Below, in pieces: positions 16,707 to 24,509 of a stretch of 42,175 nt of DNA. The stretch spans positions 1 to 42,175 of the forward strand of contig NZ_JACJOX010000056.1 in assembly GCF_014695775.1 (NCBI RefSeq). Direction: 5' to 3'. This DNA comes from Leptolyngbya sp. FACHB-60. GTDB taxonomy: Bacteria; Cyanobacteriota; Cyanobacteriia; Phormidesmidales; Phormidesmidaceae. The position numbers and the translations under genes are program-made. The notes beneath the pieces were generated by a model, which saw only the letters and a list, made by a program, of their open reading frames with translations, ran no database searches and was not told the DNA's origin. The stretch's first letter is position 1, and every line of letters begins with the position of its first letter.

Positions 16707-18332
16707 TTGCCCGTGCCCTCCCTTCCCCTTCAGGATGAAACTCTGCTGTTTGAGCCCGTCACTCCCCAGGAGGGCGCGCTGGCGGTGGTGTTTGCCTTCC
16801 CCAACGAGTACAGCGTGGGCATTACCAGTCTGGGCTATCAGGTGGTGTGGGCCACCCTGGCCCGACGGGGCGATGTTCAGGTGAGCCGGCTGTTTACCGA
16901 TGGTCATGAGCCGCTGCCTGCGGTGGTGGATGTGCTAGGTTTTTCGCTGTCTTGGGAGTTAGACTACGCCAACCTGCTAACGCTGCTAGAGCAGCTCGAT
17001 ATTCCATTGTTTGCAGGCGATCGCACCGCCGATCACCCTCTGATCTTTGGCGGCGGCCCAGTGCTCACGGCCAATCCTGAGCCCTTTGCCGACTTCTTTG
17101 ACGTCATTTTGCTGGGGGATGGCGAGACTCTATTAGATGATTTTTTTGATGCCCTGATTGAGCTAAAGTCTGCCTCTCGCACTGAAACCCTGCGGCATCT
17201 GGCTACGGTGCCGGGGGTCTACGTGTCGTCGCTCTATACCGTCAGCTATGACGGCCCGACCGGCAGTGTGCGGGCAATTCATCCCGTCGATGTCGATATC
17301 CCCGCTGCGGTGCAAAAGCAAACCTACCGAGGCAACGTGTTGTCGGCTTCGACGGTGGTTACCCCCCACGCCGCCTGGGAAAACATTTTTATGGTGGAGG
17401 TGGTGCGCAGCTGCCCGGAGATGTGTCGCTTTTGCTTGGCCAGCTACCTGACGCTGCCCTTTCGCCCCGCCAGTCTAGAGGAATCCTTGATGCCTGCCAT
17501 TGAGCGGGGGCTTGCGGTGACTAGCCGGCTGGGATTGCTCGGGGCCTCAGTCACCCAGCACCCAGAATTTGACACGCTGCTTGACTATTTAAATCGGCCC
17601 CAGTTTGACGATGTGCGGATCAGTCTTTCCTCAGTGCGGACGAACACCGTCACCCCCAAGCTGGCCGAGACCCTGACCCGCCACGACAGCCGCTCGATCA
17701 CCATTGCGATCGAGAGCGGGTCAGAACGGGTGCGCCAGATCGTCAACAAAAAGCTCGAAACTGATGACATTGAGCGCGCTGCCATCAATGCCAAAGCCGG
17801 CGGTCTCAGCGCCATGAAGCTCTACGGCATGGCGGGCATACCCGGCGAGACCATGAACGACCTGGAGCAAACCGTCGCCCTGATGCTGCGGCTCAAGAAA
17901 GCTGCCCCTGGGCTGCGGCTCACCTTTGGGTGCAGCACCTTTGTGCCCAAAGCTCATACCCCTTTCCAGTGGTGCGGAGTCAACCGCGAAGCCGAAAAGC
18001 GGCTCAAGTATCTGCAAAAGCACCTGCGCTCCAAAGGCATTGACTTTCGGCCCGAGAGCTACAACTGGTCGGTAATTCAGGCGTTGATCTCGCGGGGCGA
18101 TCGCCGCCTCGGCCCCCTGCTTGAACGGGTGCGCCACTATGGCGATAGCTTAGGCAGCTACCGCCGCGCCTTTAAAGACTTCCAGGGCCAGATTCCGCCG
18201 CTGGAATACTACGTCCATGAAGACTGGGATCTCGATCAACCCCTGCCCTGGGATCACCTGCTGGGGCCGCTGCCTAAGGCCACTCTGCAAAAGCACTTTG
18301 ACTCGGCCGGGGTAGGGGCGATCGCAGTCTAA
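16707..18332 (+). CDS. B12-binding-domain-type radical SAM protein
   Basis: A 541-residue radical SAM protein. The N-terminal 180 residues form a flavodoxin/B12-binding-like domain (FAFPNEYSVGITSLGYQVVW, FGGGPVLTANPEPFADFFD, ILLGDGE). The core carries the iron-sulfur motif SCPEMCRFC (Cys236, Cys240, Cys243), then ISLSSVRTNTVTPKLAETL and the SAM-binding AIESGSERVRQIVNKK with KLYGMAGIPGETMNDL. This matches the widespread cyanobacterial member related to TIGR03960/YgiQ-like proteins. The substrate is unknown. The start is uncertain: TTG at 16707 or GTG at 16713; no ATG occurs before the conserved FAFPNEYSVG. No ribosome binding site is obvious. Confidence 0.9.
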   Translation: MPVPSLPLQDETLLFEPVTPQEGALAVVFAFPNEYSVGITSLGYQVVWATLARRGDVQVSRLFTDGHEPLPAVVDVLGFSLSWELDYANLLTLLEQLDIPLFAGDRTADHPLIFGGGPVLTANPEPFADFFDVILLGDGETLLDDFFDALIELKSASRTETLRHLATVPGVYVSSLYTVSYDGPTGSVRAIHPVDVDIPAAVQKQTYRGNVLSASTVVTPHAAWENIFMVEVVRSCPEMCRFCLASYLTLPFRPASLEESLMPAIERGLAVTSRLGLLGASVTQHPEFDTLLDYLNRPQFDDVRISLSSVRTNTVTPKLAETLTRHDSRSITIAIESGSERVRQIVNKKLETDDIERAAINAKAGGLSAMKLYGMAGIPGETMNDLEQTVALMLRLKKAAPGLRLTFGCSTFVPKAHTPFQWCGVNREAEKRLKYLQKHLRSKGIDFRPESYNWSVIQALISRGDRRLGPLLERVRHYGDSLGSYRRAFKDFQGQIPPLEYYVHEDWDLDQPLPWDHLLGPLPKATLQKHFDSAGVGAIAV

Positions 18333-18361
18333 GGCGACCTTTAGAAAACTTTTTTCCTAAT

Positions 18362-18378
18362 GGTGGGCAGTGCCCACC
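18362..18378. repeat. Short palindromic repeat, GGTGGGCA-G-TGCCCACC
   Basis: A perfect 17-base palindrome followed by CTAC. The same palindrome occurs at 21952-21968 and a degenerate half at 40178-40192. It lies in the gap between the radical SAM and pentapeptide genes (18333-18437). Downstream of it, about 18395-18436, is a C-rich stretch with repeated CCATCCACC. Confidence 0.7.
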
Positions 18379-18437
18379 CTACGGTGGCTCCTTCGCTCTA
18401 CCCATCCACCCATCCACCCGCCCACTCATCTACTTCT

Positions 18438-18944
18438 CTACCGGCAACCCAAGCTATCCCTAGTCGCCACCCCGGTAGTCTCATTCACCCCGTCGGCGTG
18501 CTTGCACATCTGCGCGGTCTGAAAGCGATCGACAATCGCCCCGGAGAAGTCAGCCCCAGTAATATTGGCATCGCCAAAGCTGCTGCTGGTCAGCAGAGCG
18601 TCGATGAACATGGCATTGGAAAGGTCGGCCCCGTCGAAGATGACGCGATCGGCAAAGGTGCCTGTCAAGTTAGCCCCCGCTAAATTAGCCCGCAAAAATG
18701 ACGCCTTAGTGAGAATGGTTTTACTCAGGTCGGCTTTCTCAAAGTTGGCCTCCCGCATTTCTGCCGCCGCAAAAGAGGTGCCCGAAAGCTGCTTGCCCGA
18801 GAAGTCGCGGAAGCTGAGGTCGGTAAGGGTGTAATCGACCGTGTTGTCTTGGGCCTGGGCGGTGGGGGCAACGCCGAGCCACCCGGCAATCATGACGAGC
18901 AGGGCACAGACGACAGCAAAGGCTTGGGGGAGAGGAAGGAACAT
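18438..18944 (-). CDS. Secreted / thylakoid-lumen pentapeptide repeat protein
   Basis: A 168-residue exported protein. The N-terminus FLPLPQAFAVVCALLVMIAG is a signal sequence ending near APTAQAQD (AxA cleavage). The mature part is a pentapeptide-repeat beta-helix with A(D/N)LXX units: LSGTSFAAAEMREANFEKAD, then LSKTILTKASFLRANLAGAN, LTGTFADRVIFDGADLSNAM and DANITGADFSGAIVD. The C-terminus has a Cys pair (QMCKHADGVN, DSLGC). This build matches lumenal pentapeptide proteins of cyanobacteria and chloroplasts, whose biochemical role is unknown. The start is ATG 18944. The open frame extends to 19058, but that part lies inside an intergenic inverted repeat and would bury the signal peptide. Confidence 0.85.
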   Translation of the reverse strand: MFLPLPQAFAVVCALLVMIAGWLGVAPTAQAQDNTVDYTLTDLSFRDFSGKQLSGTSFAAAEMREANFEKADLSKTILTKASFLRANLAGANLTGTFADRVIFDGADLSNAMFIDALLTSSSFGDANITGADFSGAIVDRFQTAQMCKHADGVNETTGVATRDSLGCR

Positions 18945-18957
18945 ATCCGAGGCAACC

Positions 18958-19042
18958 GTAGGGTGGGCAAAGGACGCTAGCGCGTACCCATCAGATCTGA
19001 GATCGAGGGCTTGATGGGTACGCTGCGCTTTGCTCATCCTAC
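18958..19042. repeat. Imperfect inverted repeat (MITE/REP-like)
   Basis: The left arm (18958-18993) begins GTAGGGTGGGCAAAGGACG and ends GCGTACCCATCA. The right arm (19012-19042), reverse-complemented, begins GTAGGATGAGCAAAGCG and ends GCGTACCCATCA. The arms match outside a five-base indel and a few mismatches, around an 18-base centre. It sits directly upstream of the pentapeptide gene start. The sequence GTAGGGTGGGCA is shared with the short palindromes elsewhere in the window. Confidence 0.75.
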
Positions 19043-19092
19043 AAAAGTTTTGAGTCAAAGGTTTGGGGCTGTGCCGCAGGGGAGTTAGGGCC

Positions 19093-19512
19093 TCAGAGCA
19101 TAGAATCCAGGGCAGTCTGTAAGTGTTCGGGCAGGCGGCGCAGTATGCGGCGGGTTTTGAAGTCTACTGGAGCTAGCGTGACGGTGCCCTCGATGCAGGT
19201 TTCCTGGGTAGCGGCGTTTTGAATGTCGTAGTGCCAGAGAATGCGAACTCCCTTAGCCGGTTCAAGGCGGGCTTTGACTAGGGCCGTGTCGCCTAGGGTG
19301 AGCGATCGCCGATACTTTAGCCCCAAATTGACCACAGGTAAATCCACCCCAGCCTTGACCCAGTCGGCAAAGGTGAGCCCGCAGCCGCTGAGGTAGTTCA
19401 CCCGAGCTTCCTCCATCCAGGCGATGTAGGTGCCGTGCCAGACAACGCCAGAATAGTCGGTGTGGTGGGGTTGCACAATGACCCGGTGCTCATACCAGTG
19501 GGACTGTTCCAT
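19093..19512 (-). CDS. Acyl-CoA thioesterase, 4HBT hotdog family
   Basis: A 139-residue single hotdog-fold protein of the YbgC/4-hydroxybenzoyl-CoA thioesterase group. The active-site region reads VQPHHTDYSGVVWHGTYIAW, in which the Asp in HHTDY is the catalytic residue of the family and the following helix is MEEARVNYLSGCGL. Beta strands with VVNLGLKYRRSLTLGD and CIEGTVTLAPVD follow. It hydrolyses an acyl-CoA, but the acyl group is unknown. It differs from the cyanobacterial DHNA-CoA thioesterase, so a phylloquinone role is not claimed. ATG at 19512. It is divergent from the universal stress gene. Confidence 0.85.
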   Translation of the reverse strand: MEQSHWYEHRVIVQPHHTDYSGVVWHGTYIAWMEEARVNYLSGCGLTFADWVKAGVDLPVVNLGLKYRRSLTLGDTALVKARLEPAKGVRILWHYDIQNAATQETCIEGTVTLAPVDFKTRRILRRLPEHLQTALDSML

Positions 19513-19581
19513 TTAGGGCCGCCAAGCAGCGGGCAGACTCTACTACAAATTATGAATCGGGCCAAAATAGGCTCAAACCCG

Positions 19582-19725
19582 ATGCCTATGATGATTGAGA
19601 ACACCTTAGCTCAGTTTTATACCCCGTTGAGCCGATGGTTTGAGACGGGTGGGAGAAGGCCTCGCCTCAGTATTTCTAAAGGGGCCTTGGCTCTGGATGA
19701 CATTCCCATCGTTCTCAACCCCTAA
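19582..19725 (+). CDS. Small hypothetical ORF upstream of usp
   Basis: A 47-codon frame ending TAA 21 bases before the universal stress protein start. The peptide (MIENTLAQFYTPLSRWFETG, then a basic RRPRLSISKG and ALALDDIPIVLNP) has an amphipathic start and no membrane segment. ATGs at 19552, 19588 and 19591 are alternatives. No good ribosome binding site is seen. The family was not recognised, and it may be chance. Confidence 0.3.
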   Translation: MPMMIENTLAQFYTPLSRWFETGGRRPRLSISKGALALDDIPIVLNP

Positions 19726-19746
19726 GCGCAACCACACGAGGACACC

Positions 19747-20604
19747 ATGATCGAAAAAATTCTTTTGGCCGACTCTGGCATTGGTAACACCGAAGCCATG
19801 ATGAAAGCACTGATGGAGATTCCCTTAGTGCAGCGAGCTTCGGTGACGGTGCTCCACGTAGTGCCATCCCAGGTGTCTGCCGAAGCCATGGCCGCGAAAT
19901 GGGAGGCCGGCGGCCGCACCCTGGCCACCGCCATTACCAACCTCAACCTCGACCCCGGCCGAGTTAACGCTGTGCTGCGGGAGGGCGACCCCAAAGACGT
20001 GGTCATTCAAGTGGCGGAAGAAGTCGATGCCGACTTGATCATCATGGGCTCGCGCGGGTTGCAGGGGCTCAAGGCAATTCTCGAAAATTCTGTTAGTCAG
20101 TATGTGTTTCAGCTGTCGTCGCGGCCTATGTTGCTGGTTAAAGACGACCTCTACAGCATTCGCCCCCTGAAGCGGGTCATGGTCGCCATGGATAAGTCTG
20201 ACTCGGCACGTGAAGGGCTAAACATCGCCATCTCTCTGCTGCGCGATGTTAAGGGTAGTGAGCTCACCCTGGTGCACACGGTTTCTAGCCTCAAGACCAA
20301 GCCCTTTGATGTGGTCAGCACTGACCCCAACCAAGACCCCATTTTGACGGCGGCGGCAGCTGAAGCGAAAAAGTACGGTATTGCCTACAAGTTATCGGCC
20401 CCCGAGGGCAAGCCGGGTCGCCGCATCTGCGAATTAGCCGAGGAGCGTAACGTAGATCTGATCATTCTGGGCTCTCCCGATCGCCGTCCCACCATTGCCA
20501 AGGGCCTGCCCGACCTAGATAAGGTGCTGGGCGAATCGTTAACCGACTTTGTGCGGGTATCTGCCCCTTGCCCGGTGTTATTAACCCGAATGGCAGCTAA
20601 GTAG
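19747..20604 (+). CDS. Tandem-domain universal stress protein
   Basis: A 285-residue protein made of two UspA domains. The first (about 1-135) begins EKILLADSGIGNTEAMMKAL and ends DADLIIMGSRGLQGLKAILE with SVSQYVFQLSSRPMLLV. The second (about 140-283) begins LKRVMVAMDKSDSAREGLN and ends VDLIILGSPDRRP with TDFVRVSAPCPVLLTR. The first domain carries a G-S-R-G nucleotide-binding-like loop; the second has G-S-P-D, which departs from the ATP-binding consensus. UspA proteins respond to stress and bind nucleotides in some cases; the exact role is unknown. ATG 19747 is preceded by GAGGA. Confidence 0.92.
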   Translation: MIEKILLADSGIGNTEAMMKALMEIPLVQRASVTVLHVVPSQVSAEAMAAKWEAGGRTLATAITNLNLDPGRVNAVLREGDPKDVVIQVAEEVDADLIIMGSRGLQGLKAILENSVSQYVFQLSSRPMLLVKDDLYSIRPLKRVMVAMDKSDSAREGLNIAISLLRDVKGSELTLVHTVSSLKTKPFDVVSTDPNQDPILTAAAAEAKKYGIAYKLSAPEGKPGRRICELAEERNVDLIILGSPDRRPTIAKGLPDLDKVLGESLTDFVRVSAPCPVLLTRMAAK

Positions 20605-20612
20605 CGTCCACC

Positions 20613-20646
20613 GTTGTGTCCCTGCCCTAGGCGGTAAGGACACAAC
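20613..20646 (+). terminator. Hairpin after the usp gene
   Basis: GTTGTGTCC and GGACACAAC form a perfect 9-bp stem with a 16-base loop, starting 9 bases after the usp stop. No long T-run follows, so it may be a weak terminator or an mRNA-stabilising hairpin. Confidence 0.5.
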
Positions 20647-20883
20647 AGTACATTTCCTGATCAATTTTGAAAAGGGCCTGAGAAGGACATGGCGTTGAGT
20701 AATTGCCTGTAAAAATTCGTAATGCAAACGATCGTCAAATAGGTCTAAGTTAAACAAACGTGCCTTTGTCATGGCGTGTTACGGCTTTGATAATTAGAAG
20801 TCGATGTGTCTGGCCAAGCATTGTCTAACCGAAACTCCGTTTAAACCTCACCTTTTAATTCACCCTAGAGCGAGATAGTCAGC

Positions 20884-21600
20884 ATGAGCAGTAACCTATC
20901 CACCGAGCTGCGCGAAGGCACCAAGAAAGCCCACACCATGGCTGAAAACATGGGCTTTGTGCGCTGCTTTTTGCGGGGTGTGGTTGAGAAGAACTCTTAC
21001 CGCAAGCTGGTGGCCAACTTCTACTACGCCTATGCGGCGATGGAAGAAGAGCTAGAGCGTCACAAAGATCATCCGGTTGTCTCTAAGATTTACTTTCCTG
21101 AGCTACACCGCAAGGCATCTCTAGAGTCTGACCTGGCCTACTACTACGGCCCTAACTGGGCGAATGAAATTTCGATGACCCCCGGTGGCAAGCGCTATGT
21201 CGATCGCATCCGCGAGGTGGGCAACAGCGCGCCTGAGCTGCTGGTGAGCCATTCCTACACTCGCTACATTGGCGATCTGTCGGGTGGGCAAATTCTCAAG
21301 GGCATTGCTCAGCGGGCGATGAACCTTTCTGAGGGCGAGGGGACTGCGTTCTACGAGTTCCCCGAAATCTCGGATGAGAAGGCGTTTAAGGCCAAGTATC
21401 GCGAGTCGATGGATGCGGCCCCGGTGGATGATGCCATGGTGGCTAGCATTGTGGAAGAGGCCAATGATGCCTTTGGCGTCAATATGCAGATGTTCCAGGA
21501 GTTGGAAGGCAATTTGATTAAGGCGATCGGTCAGATGCTGTTTAACACGCTGACCAGCCGCCGTCGTCGGGGCAGCACTGAGTTGGCTACCGCCGAGTAG
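20884..21600 (+). CDS. ho1: Heme oxygenase (biliverdin-producing)
   Basis: Heme oxygenase cleaves heme to biliverdin IX-alpha, CO and iron using reduced ferredoxin; in cyanobacteria this feeds phycobilin synthesis. The 238-residue protein has the proximal heme ligand in GTKKAHTMAEN (His17), the helix FVRCFLRGVVEKNSYRKLV, and the distal helix signature YTRYIGDLSGGQILKGIAQ. The length and sequence fit the soluble Ho1 type. The C-terminus ends in an Arg-rich patch (TSRRRRGS). It starts at ATG 20884, 279 bases from usp; no strong ribosome binding site is seen. A good terminator follows, so it is probably monocistronic. Confidence 0.95.
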   Translation: MSSNLSTELREGTKKAHTMAENMGFVRCFLRGVVEKNSYRKLVANFYYAYAAMEEELERHKDHPVVSKIYFPELHRKASLESDLAYYYGPNWANEISMTPGGKRYVDRIREVGNSAPELLVSHSYTRYIGDLSGGQILKGIAQRAMNLSEGEGTAFYEFPEISDEKAFKAKYRESMDAAPVDDAMVASIVEEANDAFGVNMQMFQELEGNLIKAIGQMLFNTLTSRRRRGSTELATAE

Positions 21601-21647
21601 AATCTCGGGTTTATTCCAGACCACTGGTTCTGGTTTTCAATTACCGT

Positions 21648-21685
21648 ATTGAGGAAGTGACTTACCGTCGCTTCCTCAATTTTTT
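21648..21685 (+). terminator. Rho-independent terminator of ho1
   Basis: ATTGAGGAAGTGAC and GTCGCTTCCTCAAT form a 14-bp stem (one T-G wobble) with the loop TTACC, followed by TTTTT. It begins 47 bases after the stop. Confidence 0.92.
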
Positions 21686-21791
21686 GGGGCGTAGGGTGCA
21701 TTCGCGCAGCGATAATCGATCAGGTGATTTGCCGTTGAGCGATAACCCTGCGGAGTCGGCATCAAGTTAGCGAAAAAAGCCAGATCTGCCG

Positions 21792-21849
21792 CTGGGGGCG
21801 TTTCGATTGCCCCCAGACCCCGTCGACCAGGGCCGTGCCGCCGCCCTGG
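21792..21849. other. Two adjacent GC-rich hairpins in the ho1-lnt gap
   Basis: The first stem is CTGGGGGC / GCCCCCAG (21792-21799 with 21809-21816). The second is CCAGGGC / GCCCTGG (21827-21833 with 21843-21849). Both are perfect and only ten bases apart. The surrounding 430-base gap (21601-22030) has no convincing gene. A minus-strand open frame over it looks like a composition artefact. It could be a structured RNA or a repeat relic. Confidence 0.5.
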
Positions 21850-21947
21850 ACCCAACGGAAAGGATTGATCTGCCATCGGTTTAAACCTCTGTATTGCCAA
21901 TTGATCAGTTAGGTGATTCAAAGGGGTTTAAAGAAAGGAGAAGTTTC

Positions 21948-21968
21948 GTAGGGTGGGCACTGCCCACC
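21948..21968. repeat. Short palindromic repeat, second copy
   Basis: GTAGGGTGGGCACTGCCCACC. The inner 17 bases are a palindrome identical, apart from the central base, to the one at 18362-18378, here preceded by GTAG instead of followed by CTAC. Confidence 0.7.
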
Positions 21969-22030
21969 TTCTAAAAAGGCATGTTTATAACAATCCTATG
22001 GTCGGGTTGGAGGAATAGCTGAGGTTGAGA

Positions 22031-23662
22031 ATGAAGGTGGCAGCAACGTTTTTGCGAAATCTTAGCTCTGGCTGGAGTTGGCAACAGGCAGGTCTAGTTG
22101 CCCTCAGCGGGATTTTGATGGCTTTGGCGCTGCCGCCGTGGAGTCTTTGGCCGCTAGCGTGGGTGGGGCTGGTGCCGCTGTGGTGGGTAGTGTTGGCAAC
22201 GCCGCAGGTGGGGTTGGCCGCCGCCTATGGGCTGCTGTGGGGGCTGGTGTATTACGGCATTTCGCTGGCGTGGATTACCCACCTGCACCCGCTGATGTGG
22301 ATGGGGGTGCCCTGGGGAAGTAGCGTTGCGATCGCCCTTTCTTCCTGGCTCTTTATCGTTTTCTGGGGTTCCGTCTGTATCGCTGTCTGGGGCGGAGTGA
22401 CTGCCTGGGCTGCCCATCGCTGGCCCAAGCGCTCATTTTGGCTGGTGCTGGCTGGTACTGCTCTGTGGTGCCTCCTTGAAGCGCTACGCAACCACAGCCC
22501 CCTTGACTGGTCGCCCCTTAGCCTCACCCAAAGCCCCAACAACCTGTGGATTTTGCACCTGGCTCGCCTATCGGGGCCAGGTGCCATCACCGCTATTCTG
22601 GTTGCCACCAACGGCCTCTTCGCCCTCGCCTTTTCCCCAGTCCCCAAGCCACTGGGCAGCCCTCCCCTATCTTCCCCATCCCCCCATCTTCCCCATCTCC
22701 CCATCCCCTCATCCACCCGCCGCACCCTCGCCCTTACAGCGATCGCGCTGATACTGCTAGGGCATACCCTCGGCGCTATCCTCTACGCCCGCACCGAGGC
22801 CGTTTCCGCTAGCCAGACCCTCACCCTGGGCCTTATTCAGGGCAATGTGCCCACTCGCGAAAAGCTGACGCCCCAGGGGGTCAACCAGGCGCTAGAGGGC
22901 TACATCAACGGCTACCGAGCCCTGGTGGCCCAGGGGGTAGATGCGGTGGTGACGCCGGAAGGGGCGCTGCCACAGTTGTGGAATCCAAATGCGCCTCAAA
23001 TTGCAGCCATCATTCGCACGGTGGAGCAAGCCGGGGTGCCCCTGTGGTTGGGTACCTTTGCGCCGGTGCCGGGGGAAGGGCGATCGCAGTACACCCAGAG
23101 CCTGCTTGAACTGCGGCCCGACGGCCAAACCTACGGGCGCTACGACAAGGTCCAGCTAGTGCCTCTGGGAGAATATGTGCCCTTTGAGGCGGTGCTGGGC
23201 CGCCTCATTAGCCGCCTGTCGCCGCTGGATAGCTACCTGGTGCCAGGAACATCCGACCAGCGCTTTGAGACCAGCGTTGGCCAAGGTATTGTCGGCGTGT
23301 GTTACGAGTCGGCCTACAGCCGTCTGTTTCGCCAGCAGGTGAAAAGCGGCGGCGAGTTTGTGGTCACCGCCTCCAACAACGACCCCTACCCAGTTTGGAT
23401 GATGATGCAGCACCACGGGTTTGACGTGCTGCGGGCGGTGGAGAGCGATCGCTGGGCGCTGCGCGTGACCAACACGGGCCTCTCTGGCCTGGTCGACAAT
23501 CACGGTCGCACCCTCTGGCTGGGGGAGCCTCACACTTACCTCACCCACCGCGCTACCCTCGATCGCCGCCAGACCCTCACCCCTTACATTCGCTGGGGCG
23601 ACTGGCTGACGCCGCTGTTGTTGGGCTTGACCCTGATGCTGGGGTGGCGAGGTAATCGTTGA
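22031..23662 (+). CDS. lnt: Apolipoprotein N-acyltransferase
   Basis: Lnt N-acylates the diacylglyceryl-cysteine of lipoproteins at the outer face of the inner membrane. The 543-residue protein has about six N-terminal helices (LVALSGILMALALPPWSLWP onward), then a periplasmic nitrilase domain with the catalytic triad Glu310 (VVTPEGALP), Lys373 (RYDKVQLVPLGEY) and Cys424 (VGVCYESAY), and a last C-terminal helix (LTPLLLGLTLMLGW). Between the helices and the catalytic domain lies a Pro/Ser-rich insert (residues about 202-228) encoded by C-rich repeats. The start is ATG 22031, preceded by GAGG; the TTG two codons upstream is less likely. Confidence 0.95.
   Translation: MKVAATFLRNLSSGWSWQQAGLVALSGILMALALPPWSLWPLAWVGLVPLWWVVLATPQVGLAAAYGLLWGLVYYGISLAWITHLHPLMWMGVPWGSSVAIALSSWLFIVFWGSVCIAVWGGVTAWAAHRWPKRSFWLVLAGTALWCLLEALRNHSPLDWSPLSLTQSPNNLWILHLARLSGPGAITAILVATNGLFALAFSPVPKPLGSPPLSSPSPHLPHLPIPSSTRRTLALTAIALILLGHTLGAILYARTEAVSASQTLTLGLIQGNVPTREKLTPQGVNQALEGYINGYRALVAQGVDAVVTPEGALPQLWNPNAPQIAAIIRTVEQAGVPLWLGTFAPVPGEGRSQYTQSLLELRPDGQTYGRYDKVQLVPLGEYVPFEAVLGRLISRLSPLDSYLVPGTSDQRFETSVGQGIVGVCYESAYSRLFRQQVKSGGEFVVTASNNDPYPVWMMMQHHGFDVLRAVESDRWALRVTNTGLSGLVDNHGRTLWLGEPHTYLTHRATLDRRQTLTPYIRWGDWLTPLLLGLTLMLGWRGNR
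22634..22714 (+). repeat. C-rich low-complexity tract inside lnt
   Basis: The stretch has repeated CTTCCCCATC / CTCCCCATC units and codes for a Pro/Ser/Leu/His-rich linker in frame. Similar C-rich words are found in intergenic DNA at about 18395-18436, which suggests an intergenic-type repeat that has entered a gene at a tolerant site. Confidence 0.6.
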
Positions 23663-23688
23663 TGAATGGCCCTGGAGGGCGATCGTCG

Positions 23689-24441
23689 CTACTCAGAGCC
23701 TGGGCTCGATAACAGAAGTTCGACTGGGGTTTGAATCTTAGGCAGCTCTGCCGCACTGACGCCATCTACCAGGGTACGCCGCAGCATCGGGTTGTCGCGG
23801 TGGGTAAAGCCTCCCTCGCTGTCGGGGTGAAACACCACTATGGTCAGGGGACTGTCGGCCGTGCAGAAGCGGTGCAGTTGGCCCGCCGAAATCCAGAAAA
23901 TATCGCCGACTGTGATACCAGTCGTGGTTTCTGGCGTTTCAACCATACCGGCCCCGGCAACGACCAGACCCAGGCGATCGCTCGGGTGGGTGTGCATGGT
24001 CTGCTCTACCCCAGATGGGAAGTACATGGCGTTTAAGCAGGGGTCGCCCACAATCACCGGGGGAATCAGCAAACTGCTGGTGCCGCCATCGATATAGGCC
24101 AATCGCCCAGCGGGCTCCAGGGGTCCACCGAGGCTAAACATGCCTCGGTAGGTCGGGCAAGTGATGACTAAGCCAGTAGCACCTTGCCCCTTAAGCTGGC
24201 CCGTTCCAGGCAGACAAAAATACATACCTTGGGCCAGTCCAAAGGTCTGGGCGGTTTTGCCCTGAACTTCGTCCCCTTGCCGTTCTAAGGTTGGTGATCC
24301 GGTGTAAATGAATCCGAAGTGCGTACCGGGGCCAGCTAGTGACAAAGCGCCGCCCTGCCAAGTACTCACGCTGCCTGGATAACCCTCAGGCCCCAGGTGT
24401 TTGACCACAGGTGTTTTAACGGAATAAAGGGCGAAGGTCAT
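23689..24441 (-). CDS. Cupin domain-containing protein
   Basis: A 250-residue protein with a C-terminal cupin. The metal-site motif is visible as YFPSGVEQTMHTHPSDRLGL (the H-x-H and following residues) with the second motif near GDIFWISAGQLHRFCT. The N-terminal 110 residues are beta-rich (THFGFIYTGSPTLERQGDEV, AQGMYFCLPGTGQLKGQGAT) and may be a second, degenerate cupin. No signal peptide. The activity is unknown; cupins range from oxygenases to isomerases and sugar-binding proteins. It is 26 bases from the end of lnt and convergent with it; the NACHT gene ends 68 bases upstream on the same strand. Confidence 0.82.
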   Translation of the reverse strand: MTFALYSVKTPVVKHLGPEGYPGSVSTWQGGALSLAGPGTHFGFIYTGSPTLERQGDEVQGKTAQTFGLAQGMYFCLPGTGQLKGQGATGLVITCPTYRGMFSLGGPLEPAGRLAYIDGGTSSLLIPPVIVGDPCLNAMYFPSGVEQTMHTHPSDRLGLVVAGAGMVETPETTTGITVGDIFWISAGQLHRFCTADSPLTIVVFHPDSEGGFTHRDNPMLRRTLVDGVSAAELPKIQTPVELLLSSPGSE

Positions 24442-24509
24442 TACAGGTAGGTGATGAATTAGCGCGGGGTTTAACTTATCGAGTCGCTAGCTCAAGCCCC
24501 ACCTCTATG

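Noticed and set aside
18945..19058. N-terminal extension of the pentapeptide protein to 19058
   Set aside because: The extension is translated from an intergenic inverted repeat and would displace the signal peptide from the N-terminus.
21676..21921. 81-residue minus-strand frame between ho1 and lnt
   Set aside because: It covers the two hairpins and part of the ho1 terminator, lacks a ribosome binding site and looks like composition bias.
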